A stretch of 64,000 nucleotides of DNA, taken from assembly GCA_019454185.1 (NCBI GenBank), contig CP075368.1:2583649-2647648 (forward strand). Reading direction: 5' to 3'. Every line of letters begins with the position of its first letter. Within the stretch, counting starts at the first letter, position 1. Under the pieces are notes generated by a model, which did no database searches, was not told the origin of the DNA, and saw only the letters and a program-made list of their open reading frames with translations. A program made the position numbers and the translations under genes. Source of the stretch: Phycisphaeraceae bacterium (GTDB lineage Bacteria > Planctomycetota > Phycisphaerae > Phycisphaerales > UBA1924). This document shows positions 53,752-62,936 of the stretch, one piece after another.

Positions 53752-55137
53752 GTGAAGAGTCTGGCGGCACTGATCCAGCCCGAGATCGAGGAGATGATCC
53801 GCGCGGGTCAGTTTGGTGAGCTGCGCGAGACGCTGCACCAGTTGCCGCCCGCGGACGTGGCGGAGGTGTTCAGCGAGTTGGACGGCGCGGACGCGGCGGT
53901 GGCGTTCCGGTTTCTGTATCGGGACGATGCGGGCGAGGTGTTCTCGTATCTGGAGCCGGAGGATCAGGAGCGGCTGATATCGAAGCTCGGCGACGAGGGT
54001 TCTCGGCGCGTGATCGAGGCGATGAGCACGGACGATCGCGTGCGTCTGCTCGATGAGCTTCCGTACACGGTGGCGCAGCGGATTATCCAGTCGCTCGACC
54101 CGGCGGAGCGTCAGGCGACGCTGGCGATCCTGGGGTATCCGCAGGAGTCGGTCGGGCGTCTGATGACGACGGATTATGTTGCGGTGCGCGCGGATTGGAC
54201 GGTTGAGCAGGCGCTCGCGCACCTCCGGAAGCACGGGAGAGACGCCGAGACGATCAATGTCGTCTACATCACGGATGACGGGGGGCGGCTGGTTGACGAC
54301 ATCCGCATCCGGCAGTTGATTCTTGCGGATCCGCAGGCGACGCTCGGTTCGATCGGCGACAGCAACTTCGTTGCGCTCACGGCGGATCAGGATCAAGAAG
54401 AGGCGGTGCGACTGATGTCGCGGTATGACAGGATCGCGCTCCCGGTGCTGGATTCTCGCGGGAAGCTGCTGGGGATCGTGACGCACGACGACGTGGCCGA
54501 CGTGGCGCAGGCCGAGGCGACGGAAGATATGCAGATGATGGGCGCGGTTGCCGCGCTCGAAGACGCGTACATCGATACCGGTCATTTCGAGATGTACCGC
54601 AAGCGTGCGATCTGGCTGGCGGTGCTGTTTGTGGGGCAGACGGTCACCATCGTGGTGCTGGGCTCGTTCCAGGATCAGCTGGATAAGGCGACGGTGCTGG
54701 TGTTCTTTCTGCCGCTGGTGATCTCGTGCGGGGGGAACTCGGGCTCGCAGGCGGCGACGCTGCTGACGCGCGCGCTCTCGCTGGGGGAGGTGGCTCCGTC
54801 GGACTGGCTGGCGATCGTGAAGAAGGAGCTTGCGACGGGGCTGATGCTGAGCGGTTCGCTCGGGCTACTGGGGACGCTGGTTGTGTTCGGCTTCACGGCG
54901 GCGGGGCACCCGCACACGGCGTTTCGTCTGCCTCTGGCGATCACTGTTGCGGTCGCGATCATGGCGGTGGTGGCGTGGGGGACGACGCTGGGGTCGCTGC
55001 TGCCGCTCGCGCTGAAGCGATTCGGGGTTGATCCCGCGATCGCTTCTACGCCGCTGGTGGCGACGCTGATGGACGCATCGGGGACGCTTATCTATCTGCT
55101 CGTGGCGGTGTTGATCCTGACGGGGCAACTGCTTTGA
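53752..55137 (+). CDS. mgtE: Magnesium transporter MgtE
   Basis: The 461-residue protein has the complete MgtE layout: an N-terminal helical domain (LHQLPPADVAEVFSELD, EPEDQERLISKLG), two CBS domains (RLMTTDYVAVRADWTVEQAL near residue 140 and FVALTADQDQEEAVRLM near 205), a connecting helix, and five membrane helices from about 285 with VVFFLPLVISCGGNSGSQAATLLTRAL, the pore signature. The channel imports Mg2+ and closes when the cytoplasmic domains bind Mg2+. Start is GTG at 53752. No Mg riboswitch was recognised in the 45-base spacer. Confidence 0.95.
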   Translation: MKSLAALIQPEIEEMIRAGQFGELRETLHQLPPADVAEVFSELDGADAAVAFRFLYRDDAGEVFSYLEPEDQERLISKLGDEGSRRVIEAMSTDDRVRLLDELPYTVAQRIIQSLDPAERQATLAILGYPQESVGRLMTTDYVAVRADWTVEQALAHLRKHGRDAETINVVYITDDGGRLVDDIRIRQLILADPQATLGSIGDSNFVALTADQDQEEAVRLMSRYDRIALPVLDSRGKLLGIVTHDDVADVAQAEATEDMQMMGAVAALEDAYIDTGHFEMYRKRAIWLAVLFVGQTVTIVVLGSFQDQLDKATVLVFFLPLVISCGGNSGSQAATLLTRALSLGEVAPSDWLAIVKKELATGLMLSGSLGLLGTLVVFGFTAAGHPHTAFRLPLAITVAVAIMAVVAWGTTLGSLLPLALKRFGVDPAIASTPLVATLMDASGTLIYLLVAVLILTGQLL

Positions 55138-55158
55138 GCGGTGACTGATCTGCGGACA

Positions 55159-56589
55159 CTATCTGGGGCAGCCGTCGTGGGGCGTGCGGCCCTGCATGGC
55201 ATCGTCGCCGAAGAGTTTGTTGGCGGGCTTGATGGCGCGGGCTCCGCTGCACGAGGGATCGACGTGGTAGATCTTTGAGTTCTTCGAGGCGACGACGGAG
55301 GGTGTCGGCGCGGGTGCTTGATCGTCGGTGACACGCGGGTCCATCCAGACGGGGGCGGTCCAGACGCTGTCGCCCCGTGCGTCTTCGCCGTCGCTCTCGG
55401 TGATGCGCTGGTAGATGCGGAAGAAGACGTATTGATCCGGACCCGTCGCGGCGATGCCTTCGACGGTGTGTGTGCCGTTGCCGACACCGAGATCCATGAA
55501 CTCGATGCTCGACGCGAGCGGGCCTCCGGGCGCATCGTCGCTGAAGACCTCGATGCGGTACTCGGCGTCGGGCTCGTCGTCGTCGTGGATCTCGATGGTG
55601 ATGGCGAGTTCGCTGCCGGTCGGGGGGACGGGGATGGCGGAGCCGCACAGACGCCCGTTGACGCGGGCGATGACGCGGAGGTTGTGGTCGGTGGTTGCGT
55701 AGACGTGGCGTGCGCGGATGGCTTCGATGATTGCGTTGCGTGAGAGTTCGTGAGCGATGACGCCTGTGCGTGCGGTGGTGAGGTCGCCCCAGTTGAAGTA
55801 GTGGTTGTCCTGGTTGGCGGTGGGCGCGACGCGGAAGCCGAGGTTGAGGTAGTGGACGTAGTCGAACTCTTTGTCGCGCGGCACCGAGAGCCGGGAGCCG
55901 GTTGAGAGGGCGGGTCCGCTGATGATCTCGATGAGCGCGGCGTGGCGGCCCATCTCTCGGATCCAGTTGTCGTCGCCCCCGAAGTCGTCGCGTCCGTACT
56001 CGGTGGTGCGGCGGTATTCCGAGCTCGGGTGGTTGAGCTGGATGAAGGCGGGCTTGCCGGTCGAGTCGGGGTTGGATGCGAGCCAGTGGACGAGCTGGTC
56101 GTATCGGCCGCTTGTGCTGGGGATGACGTCCTGGACCTCGTAGACGTTGGCGTGGTTGCCGCTGGAGATCGTGCTGAACTCCTGGCCGTAGAGGGCGACG
56201 AAGAGACCGGAGGCGGATGCTTCGAGTGCGGCATCGACGAGGGAGCGTTCGCCGTTGGCGGGCGTGCCTCGGTAGAGGGAGTGGTCGGTGGCGATGAGGA
56301 TGCCGTCGCGTCGATCGCCCGCGTTGCGTTCGGCCTGGGCGTGGTTGTGCTCGGTGATGGCCATGAAGTCGAGGCCGTTGAGCCGCGCGTGATCGAAGGC
56401 CATCGCGGGCGTGCCGGAGCCGTCGCTGTAACTGGTGTGGGCATGGAGATTGCCGAAGTAGACCTTGAGGGGCTGTGCGAGCGTGGGGAGCGCGAACGCG
56501 CCGGCGAGGAGCAGGCCGAGCAGGGCGTGTGTTGTCGAACTGCCACGCGCTTCTCGCGCGTTCGACACGCATCGCATCTTCAGACTCAT
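55159..56589 (-). CDS. Secreted PHP-domain metallohydrolase (CehA/McbA-like)
   Basis: The 476-residue protein has a signal peptide ending TLAQP and a PHP (polymerase and histidinol phosphatase) domain: YFGNLHAHTSYSDGSG, DFMAITEHNH, LFVALYGQEFS, IQLNHPSSEY and TANQDNHYFNWGD, which supply the clustered metal ligands. CehA and McbA relatives are carbamate or phosphate ester hydrolases. Residues 335-435 look like a beta-sandwich. The end carries a small domain with Cys residues (SKIYHVDPSCSGARAI ... GCPR) resembling an Ada-type metal-binding module. GGAGG lies 6 bases before the ATG. Confidence 0.85.
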   Translation of the reverse strand: MSLKMRCVSNAREARGSSTTHALLGLLLAGAFALPTLAQPLKVYFGNLHAHTSYSDGSGTPAMAFDHARLNGLDFMAITEHNHAQAERNAGDRRDGILIATDHSLYRGTPANGERSLVDAALEASASGLFVALYGQEFSTISSGNHANVYEVQDVIPSTSGRYDQLVHWLASNPDSTGKPAFIQLNHPSSEYRRTTEYGRDDFGGDDNWIREMGRHAALIEIISGPALSTGSRLSVPRDKEFDYVHYLNLGFRVAPTANQDNHYFNWGDLTTARTGVIAHELSRNAIIEAIRARHVYATTDHNLRVIARVNGRLCGSAIPVPPTGSELAITIEIHDDDEPDAEYRIEVFSDDAPGGPLASSIEFMDLGVGNGTHTVEGIAATGPDQYVFFRIYQRITESDGEDARGDSVWTAPVWMDPRVTDDQAPAPTPSVVASKNSKIYHVDPSCSGARAIKPANKLFGDDAMQGRTPHDGCPR

Positions 56590-56747
56590 GTTGGACCTCC
56601 CGAACGAGCAGAGCATTCCGGTCGCACGGAGCAAGACACATCCTGCTTCGAGCGGTGCGCAGTATCGCAGAATGTCTGGACGTTGCGGGGCGTATCCACC
56701 GGTTGTCCACCGGGAGACGATCGTTGGGACGGGTCGTCGATGCGGGT

Positions 56748-58754
56748 TTACATTCCCGGCAGGTGCTTCTCGACCCAGTCGTCCTGGCGGAGCACGCCGG
56801 CGCGCATGATGCGTGCGCGGCGTTCGGCCCGGGCCTGGGAGAGTCGGACGAGGCGTTGCGCGACGGGGTTGGATCCGATCTCTTCGCTCGCGCCCGAGAC
56901 GCGGAGTCCGCGCGAGAGGTTGGGCGCGTGCTGCACGATGAGTTCGTCTTCGAGCGAGCAGAAGATCTGTGCGGAGCCGGGGTCGCCCTGTCGGCCGGAT
57001 CGTCCGATGAACTGGAGATCGACGCGGCGGGCTCCGTGGACCTCGGTGAGGATGACGTGGAGGCCGCCGGCTTGTCGGGCTCGATCGTCGAGGAGGATGT
57101 CGGTGCCGCGGCCGGCCATGTTGGTTGCGACGGTGATCGCGCCCGCGCGTCCTGCCTGCGCGATGAGTGTTGCTTCTTCTTTGTCGAAGTTTGCGTTGAG
57201 GACGCGGTGTTCGAGGGCGCGGGCTTCGAGGCGCTTCGAGATGTGCTCGGATGCGGCGATGGATCTGGTGCCGACGAGGACGGGGCGTCCCTCGGCGTGG
57301 ACCTGCTCGATCGATCGTGCGATCTCGGACCACTTGGCTTCGGAGGTTCTGAAGATGCGCATGGGCCACTCGTGCCGGATCACGGGTCGGTTGGTGGGCA
57401 CGATGGTGACCGGACGGGCGTAGACCTGTTCGATCTCGGCGGTGGCGTCGGCGGCGGTGCCGGTCATGCCTGCGAGGAAGGGGTAGCTCCTGAAGAATCG
57501 CTGGAAGGACATGCGGGCGAGCGTCTCGCGATCGGCGGTGATCTCGAGCCCTTCTTTGGCCTCGACGGCCTGGTGCAGCCCGTGTTCCCAGGAGCGATCG
57601 GCGAGGAATCGTCCGGTGAATTCGTCGACGATGACGACGCGTCCGTCGACGATCTGGTACTGCTGGCCGGAGATGTAGCAGTGGCGGGCGACGAGGGCGG
57701 TGCGCACGAGTTCCTTGGCGCGGCGCGTGGCCCGCCAGATGGGATCGTCGATCTGCTTGAACATCTCTTCGAGGCGGTGCTCTCCTCGGCGGCGGAGTTC
57801 GGCCTTGCGCCGGAGGTGGTCGATCTTGTAGTCCGGTCCTTCGTCGAGTTTCGAGGCGAGGGCGTCGGCCTGTTTGTAGATCGGGGACATCTCGTCTTCG
57901 TGGCGTGAGCGCGCGATGATCAGGGGCACCACGCCCTCGTCGATCAGGACGGCGTCGGCCTCGTCCACCAGCGCGGCGCGGAGCCCCGGGATCAGGAGCC
58001 CGCCCGCTGAGCCGGCCTCGGCCAGCCCGGTGATTGTGCGTCCTTCCCATGCGGAGGTGACGGGCCCCATGCGGATCTGATCGCGTAACCAGTCTGCGGT
58101 GATCTGCTTGGGGGTGCCGTAGACGATGCTGCGCGCGTAGACCTCTGCGCGTTCGGATGGGTTCATCTCCTGGACGATGGCGCCGACGCTGACGCCACAG
58201 CGGCGGTAGATGCCTTCACGCGAGTGTGCGTCGCGTTTGGCGAGGTAGTCGTTGACGGTGAAGACGTGGAGGCGTCTGCGCTGCCAGGCGATGATGGGGG
58301 CTGCGACGGAGCCGGTGAGGGTCTTTCCCTCGCCGGTTTTCATCTCGACGATGCGTCCGTGGATGAGTCCGAGCGCGCCGGCGACCTGCACGACGTATGC
58401 CTCTTCGCCTGTCTGTCTGCGGGCGACCTCTCGGAGGAGTGCGACGGCGCGTCGGAGGGTTGCGTCGTCGCTTGTGCCGCGGACGACGGCTTCGCGGATC
58501 TCACGGACGGACTCGTCGAGTGCGGCTTCGGAGTGGTTGCGGAGTTCGGGCGCGAGCCGGTCGATGCGCTCGGCCTCGGCGAGGAGGAACCGGAGCGCGG
58601 TGCGGCGGTTGCGCAGGCGGGCCGAGAGGCGTGTCGAGATCTTGTCGAGCCCCTTGGCGACAAGCGGCTTGGTGCGGCGGCTGCGCACGCTCTCCCAGAG
58701 CGCCTGGTAGCGCGTGACCGCGTTGGTCGTTCCCGGCGGGGCGGTGCCGCTCAC
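56748..58754 (-). CDS. SecA-like ATPase lacking the C-terminal SecA region
   Basis: The 668-residue protein has the SecA motor: VEMKTGEGKTLT (Walker A, about residues 136-147), FTVNDYLAKRDA, LVDEADAVLIDEG (Walker B), VVIVDEFTGRFL and GLHQAVEAKEGLEIT of the cross-linking region, FLAGMTGTA, VATNMAGRGTDILL and IGRSGRQGDPGSAQIF. It stops shortly after the second nucleotide-binding domain, so helical-wing, most helical-scaffold and zinc-finger parts are missing (canonical SecA about 850-900). It is thus an accessory SecA, not the housekeeping one. The GTG start overlaps the stop of the M50 gene by four bases. Last gene of the HlyD/GAF/M50 operon, so it probably powers an export step for that system. 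Confidence 0.9.
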   Translation of the reverse strand: MSGTAPPGTTNAVTRYQALWESVRSRRTKPLVAKGLDKISTRLSARLRNRRTALRFLLAEAERIDRLAPELRNHSEAALDESVREIREAVVRGTSDDATLRRAVALLREVARRQTGEEAYVVQVAGALGLIHGRIVEMKTGEGKTLTGSVAAPIIAWQRRRLHVFTVNDYLAKRDAHSREGIYRRCGVSVGAIVQEMNPSERAEVYARSIVYGTPKQITADWLRDQIRMGPVTSAWEGRTITGLAEAGSAGGLLIPGLRAALVDEADAVLIDEGVVPLIIARSRHEDEMSPIYKQADALASKLDEGPDYKIDHLRRKAELRRRGEHRLEEMFKQIDDPIWRATRRAKELVRTALVARHCYISGQQYQIVDGRVVIVDEFTGRFLADRSWEHGLHQAVEAKEGLEITADRETLARMSFQRFFRSYPFLAGMTGTAADATAEIEQVYARPVTIVPTNRPVIRHEWPMRIFRTSEAKWSEIARSIEQVHAEGRPVLVGTRSIAASEHISKRLEARALEHRVLNANFDKEEATLIAQAGRAGAITVATNMAGRGTDILLDDRARQAGGLHVILTEVHGARRVDLQFIGRSGRQGDPGSAQIFCSLEDELIVQHAPNLSRGLRVSGASEEIGSNPVAQRLVRLSQARAERRARIMRAGVLRQDDWVEKHLPGM

Positions 58755-60916
58755 ACGTCCACCCTTCCCTGAACGAGTTTCTGCAAACGATCGACCCACT
58801 GGGCCATGAGCGGCCTCCAGGGGAGGTGGAATCGGAGGGCGACGCGTTCGCCGGGCGCGCCGATCGCGGGTGCGCTCCCTGCCGGTGGCTCGACGTAGAG
58901 GACGAACTGGGGCTTCTTGGCCATTCTTCCCTGTTTGTCGGATTGCTGCGTCTCGACGACGCCACCTCCGGCGAAGCCGAGTGCGGCGTGCGGCAGTCGG
59001 ACCTGTCCGGCGTCGATGACGCGGACGTTGGCGCCCTCGATCTCGTGCCCGGGTCGTGAGAACGACCTCATACGGACGGCGTATCCCTCTGTGCCGAGTT
59101 CGAAGTGCCACGCGGCTTCTTTCTGGGGGAGCAGAGCGGCGACGCGGACGCGGGACTCATCGACGATCTCGCAGATGCCGTCTCCTTCTCGCGCGAACGC
59201 GCCGACGAGCTGGGCCGGGTCGCTGCCGACGACGGTGCCGTCGTGCGGGGCACGGACGATGAGGCGCGAGAGGCGATCTTCGATGAAGGCGATCTGTGCG
59301 TTGATGGCGGCGACGCGTTCGCGAGCGACGAGCGCGAGGGCGGGATCCTGGACGGTTGCCTCGCGCTCCTGGCTGAGCGCGCCTTCGAGCATTGCTCGGG
59401 CGGCTTCGAGGGCCCGTTCGAGCTCGGGGCTGTTGCACGTCACGATCGGATCGCCTGCGCGGACGCGGTCACCGGCGCGGACGTGGGCGACTCGCACGAA
59501 GCCGTTTGCGCCGGCGAAGATGCCGGTGCGTGCCTCGCTTTCGACCACGCCGGTTGCGCGCCGGCGATCGGGGGCTGGGATGGCGCCGACGGCGAGCATG
59601 GCGGCGAGGAAGAGCCCGAGCGTGGTGGCGACGGCGCGGAAACGATGCTCGGCGAGGGGCGGATGAGCGGCGAGCCAGTGCGAGAGTTTGCCGAGGGGGA
59701 GGACGAACCACATGACGCCGGTCCAGATCGCCAGCACGAGCCCGATGGCGAAGAGCTTGCCCATGACGTAGAGCGTGATCGAGATGAAGAGGAAGATGCG
59801 ATAGGCGAGGGCGAGCACGCCGTAGGTGAGGAGGATGCGTCGCTCGCCGGGGAGTGTGGTCGGGGGTGTGGCGTCCTTAAGCCGGTAGATGTGCTTCTGG
59901 CAGAGGTGGGTGAGCATGGAGGTCGAGCGTTGCATGAGGTTCGGCACCTCGAGCAGGTCGCTCAGGATGTAGTAGCCGTCGAAGCGCATGAGGGGGTTGG
60001 CGTTGAAGAGGACGGTCGAGATGCCGGCGGTGAGCATCGCGTTGTAGGCGATCTGATGGAGCAGTTCGCCCTGCGGGGTGGCGAGCCAGACGTGGGCGGC
60101 GATGGCGGCGATGAAGAGCTCGAAGATCATGCCGCCTGCGCCGACGGCGATGCGCTTCCACTTGCTGGCGAATGCCCAGCATGCGGAGGCGTCGACGTAT
60201 GGTGCGGGAACGAGGACGAGGAGCATCGCGCCGAACTCGGGGACCTGTCCGCCGAAGCGTTTGCAGATGACGCCGTGGCCGATCTCGTGGATCGCCTTGG
60301 TGACGACGAAGACGAGGGCCATCCACCCCCAGTTTGCGGGCGCGACGGCTGATTCGACGCCGCTGCGGAGCTGGGCCCACTCCGGCGCGAGGCGGAATGC
60401 GGCGAAGATGACGAAGGCGAGCCAGAAGAGGAAGCCCCATTTGTTGAGGAGCGGCCTGAGCACCGGCTCGATCCTGGTGAGGAGCGGGTCGGGATTGAAG
60501 AGGCGCATCTTGAAGTACATGAGGCCGATGGCCTGGGACATGGCCTTTTTCTTGAAGCGTTCGCGGCCGCGTCGGAGGAGCTGATCGGTCTCGGGCGTTG
60601 TCTCGACGGCGAGGAGGTTGGCGTTGTAGAGCTGTGAGATGAGTGTGATGACCTCGTTCTGCGTGGGGGCGGCATCGCCGTGCTCACCGAGGGAGAGTTT
60701 CCATGCGTCTTCGATGGTGCGTGCGCCGTCGAGGAGGGAGACGAACTGGTAGGCGATGGGGTTGAGCCGGTAGTACTGGTTTGTGGCGGGGTCCTGCACG
60801 ACGTGCCAGCGTCGGCCTCGGTAGTGCTGGCGGGTGATCTGTGTGTGGGGCCTGAGGCGCGGGCGCATGGCGCGGACGCGGTGCCAGAAGGGGCTGAAGG
60901 TGGGGCGGTCGTTCAT
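58751..60916 (-). CDS. PqqD-like / M50 zinc metalloprotease / HlyD-type adaptor fusion
   Basis: The 721-residue membrane protein has three parts. Residues 25-105 form a PqqD-like winged helix (WHVVQDPATNQYYRLNPIAY, FVSLLDGARTIEDAW). Residues 155-440 are a multi-span M50 domain with VVTKAIHEIGHGVICKRFGG (HEXXH) and FNANPLMRFDGYYILSD carrying the third ligand. Residues 465-715 are a periplasmic barrel-sandwich adaptor (FVRVAHVRAGDRVRAGDPIV, then an alpha-hairpin, and LIVRAPHDGTVVGSDPAQLVGAF). PqqD-like domains bind peptide leaders, so peptide capture, cleavage and transfer across the membrane could be linked. The ATG at 60916 is 4 bases after the GAF-HlyD stop. Confidence 0.9.
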   Translation of the reverse strand: MNDRPTFSPFWHRVRAMRPRLRPHTQITRQHYRGRRWHVVQDPATNQYYRLNPIAYQFVSLLDGARTIEDAWKLSLGEHGDAAPTQNEVITLISQLYNANLLAVETTPETDQLLRRGRERFKKKAMSQAIGLMYFKMRLFNPDPLLTRIEPVLRPLLNKWGFLFWLAFVIFAAFRLAPEWAQLRSGVESAVAPANWGWMALVFVVTKAIHEIGHGVICKRFGGQVPEFGAMLLVLVPAPYVDASACWAFASKWKRIAVGAGGMIFELFIAAIAAHVWLATPQGELLHQIAYNAMLTAGISTVLFNANPLMRFDGYYILSDLLEVPNLMQRSTSMLTHLCQKHIYRLKDATPPTTLPGERRILLTYGVLALAYRIFLFISITLYVMGKLFAIGLVLAIWTGVMWFVLPLGKLSHWLAAHPPLAEHRFRAVATTLGLFLAAMLAVGAIPAPDRRRATGVVESEARTGIFAGANGFVRVAHVRAGDRVRAGDPIVTCNSPELERALEAARAMLEGALSQEREATVQDPALALVARERVAAINAQIAFIEDRLSRLIVRAPHDGTVVGSDPAQLVGAFAREGDGICEIVDESRVRVAALLPQKEAAWHFELGTEGYAVRMRSFSRPGHEIEGANVRVIDAGQVRLPHAALGFAGGGVVETQQSDKQGRMAKKPQFVLYVEPPAGSAPAIGAPGERVALRFHLPWRPLMAQWVDRLQKLVQGRVDV

Positions 60917-60920
60917 GTCT

Positions 60921-62936
60921 TCACCACCACAACCAGAGTCGGAGTGTGTCTCGGATGCGTCGTGTGCCGATCCAGATGAGGGAGTGCTCGCCAGCGTCGA
61001 ACTTTGCGAACCCTTCCATGCCGGGCCTCATCCACCCGGCGGGGGATTCGAGCCGTGCGCGGACCTCGAAGGCGTTTTTGCCCTCTTCTGCCTGCGAGAG
61101 TGGGACGACACGTTCGACGGCGAATGCGTGGCGTTGGGCGGGGTATGCCTTGGTCGCGACGCTGCCGGTGGCGCCGACCTCGACGAGCGAGATGTCGCGA
61201 TCCCCGACCTTCGCGACGACGAGCATGTCTTCGAGGGGCGCGATCTGGAAGAGGGCGTCGCCGAGCTTGACGGATGAGCCGACGCGCTCGCGGAGGTCGC
61301 CGGCGATGATGGTTCCTGCGATCGGAGCCGTGAGGGTCGCCTGCGAGATGCGGGTGTTGAGCAGGTCGAGTTCGGCCTGGGCCTGCTGGGCCTTGGCGCG
61401 GGATTGCTGCGCCTCGGAGAGTTTGCCCGAGGCGAGCTCGCTGTCGGCCTGCTTGGAGGCGCGGAGAATCTCACCCTGGGCGTTGATCGCCTGGAGGCGG
61501 AGTTCGCTGGTGTCCATGAGCGCGAGGGTCTGGCCGGGTTCGACGCGGGATCCGGGCTCGATGCCGGGCGCGAGCGAGGCGATCAGGCCGTCGAAGGGTG
61601 CGCTGACGACGCGCTGCTCGCGGGGGCGCAGCTCCGCCGGGGCTTCGACGCGATACGGCACATCCACCAGCGTCAGGACGAGCATGAGCGCGATCAGTGC
61701 TGCGCCCGCGATTTTCCAGACGGTGTGCGTGGTGCCGACGAGCCATGCGCCGGCCTTGAGCGCGTCGTCCCACGCGCGGAGGGGCAGGACCCTGTCGTCG
61801 CTGCGCCGGATGCGGAGCACGGGCGAGAGCAGGTCGAGCACGGCCTGGAGCAGTTCGATCGTCTGCACATCGATCGAGCCGCCTTCGGGGCCTCCGGCTG
61901 TTTCGACGGTCACGACGCCGATCAGACGCTCTTCGACGCGGAGCGGGAGCGAGATGACGCGGGCCGCGGCGTTCCCGGCGGCGAGTTCGCGGTGTGCGTG
62001 CGTGATCGCTGTGGCGAGGACGATGTCTGCACCCGGACCCTTTTCGGGCGCGGGGGGGAACATGACGGGCTGCTCCTGGTCGAAGCACTCGTTCATGGCG
62101 CCTTCGAGTTTCTGGACCATGGCCATGCGCCGGTCGAGGTGCTCGGTGTCGCTGATGGCGACGGCGTGAACCGACTCGCCCTCGCCCTTTCGGCCGACAC
62201 CCTTGGCCCAGCCGATCGAGACACGCTCGGCGTGGAGCTGGCGGACCAGGTCGTTTGCGAGTTGCAGGACCGCGCCCTTGAAGCTTGGCGCGGCGTTGAC
62301 TGCGGCGATGAGTCGGGCCGCGAGGTCGAGGGCCGCGCTCGAGACCCGGAGGCGTTTGAGCGCTTGTCCGGTGCGGTGTGCGTGCGCGTATCCGGCGACG
62401 AGTTCGACGAGTGCGATCGTGGTCTGGAGGGCGGGACGTGAGCGCCCCTCGACGAGCATCGAGACGGCGTAGGCAACGGGTGCGGGTGAGTCGGGCGAGC
62501 CGACCGCCAGGGGCACGGAGATGACGTGCCCGCCGGCTCCGCCGTCGTAGAACATCTCGTCTTTCTCGAACCCGAAGACCTGTGCCTGTCCTCCATCGAT
62601 GGCGAGGCGGGCGGCGGAGGCCATGTCGGCGGGGTTGGTGACCTGGGAAGCGGGGTCGTCGGCGAATGGATCCTGCCTTTGTGTGCCCGAGGCGGCGGAT
62701 GTCTGCGGGGGCCAGACGAGGATGGGCCTTGGCGGGGCAGCACCCGCGTCCTCTCCTTCGATCGCGCCTTCTGCGGCGCGCGGCATCGTGTAGAGAACTG
62801 CCTGTCTCGCACCGGCGACGTGGCCGAGCACGCCGACGACGCGGAGGAGGAATGTGCGGTCGTCGGCGGCGGGCGCTGTGAGTTCAGCGACGACCCGTTG
62901 CCATGCCGGAGACTTGAGGTTCGAGAGGTCGATCAC
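60921..62936 (-). CDS. GAF-GAF-transmembrane-HlyD adaptor fusion
   Basis: The 671-residue chain starts at a GTG overlapping the upstream stop (GTGA). Residues 20-185 and 205-370 look like two GAF domains, the second clearer (LAARLIAAVNAAPSFKGAV, RVSIGWAKG, VISLPLRVEERLIGVVTVE). One membrane helix follows near 405-425 (WKIAGAALIALMLVLTLVDVP). The periplasmic part is an HlyD/MFP adaptor: VVSAPFDGLIASLAPGIEPGSRVEPGQTLALM, coiled coil, TLTAPIAGTIIAGDL, and a beta-barrel. A cytoplasmic ligand sensor on a periplasmic adaptor implies signal-dependent export. Related fusions exist in planctomycete and cyanobacterial-type genomes, as far as I know; substrate unknown. Confidence 0.85.
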   Translation of the reverse strand: MIDLSNLKSPAWQRVVAELTAPAADDRTFLLRVVGVLGHVAGARQAVLYTMPRAAEGAIEGEDAGAAPPRPILVWPPQTSAASGTQRQDPFADDPASQVTNPADMASAARLAIDGGQAQVFGFEKDEMFYDGGAGGHVISVPLAVGSPDSPAPVAYAVSMLVEGRSRPALQTTIALVELVAGYAHAHRTGQALKRLRVSSAALDLAARLIAAVNAAPSFKGAVLQLANDLVRQLHAERVSIGWAKGVGRKGEGESVHAVAISDTEHLDRRMAMVQKLEGAMNECFDQEQPVMFPPAPEKGPGADIVLATAITHAHRELAAGNAAARVISLPLRVEERLIGVVTVETAGGPEGGSIDVQTIELLQAVLDLLSPVLRIRRSDDRVLPLRAWDDALKAGAWLVGTTHTVWKIAGAALIALMLVLTLVDVPYRVEAPAELRPREQRVVSAPFDGLIASLAPGIEPGSRVEPGQTLALMDTSELRLQAINAQGEILRASKQADSELASGKLSEAQQSRAKAQQAQAELDLLNTRISQATLTAPIAGTIIAGDLRERVGSSVKLGDALFQIAPLEDMLVVAKVGDRDISLVEVGATGSVATKAYPAQRHAFAVERVVPLSQAEEGKNAFEVRARLESPAGWMRPGMEGFAKFDAGEHSLIWIGTRRIRDTLRLWLWW

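Noticed and set aside
52595..54585. Large minus-strand frames opposite the deacetylase and mgtE genes
   Set aside because: Arg/His-rich antisense frames; the plus-strand genes have clear family motifs.
56748..58754. Housekeeping SecA
   Set aside because: The C-terminal wing, scaffold and zinc-finger parts are absent and the gene lies in an adaptor/M50 operon, so an accessory SecA is more likely.
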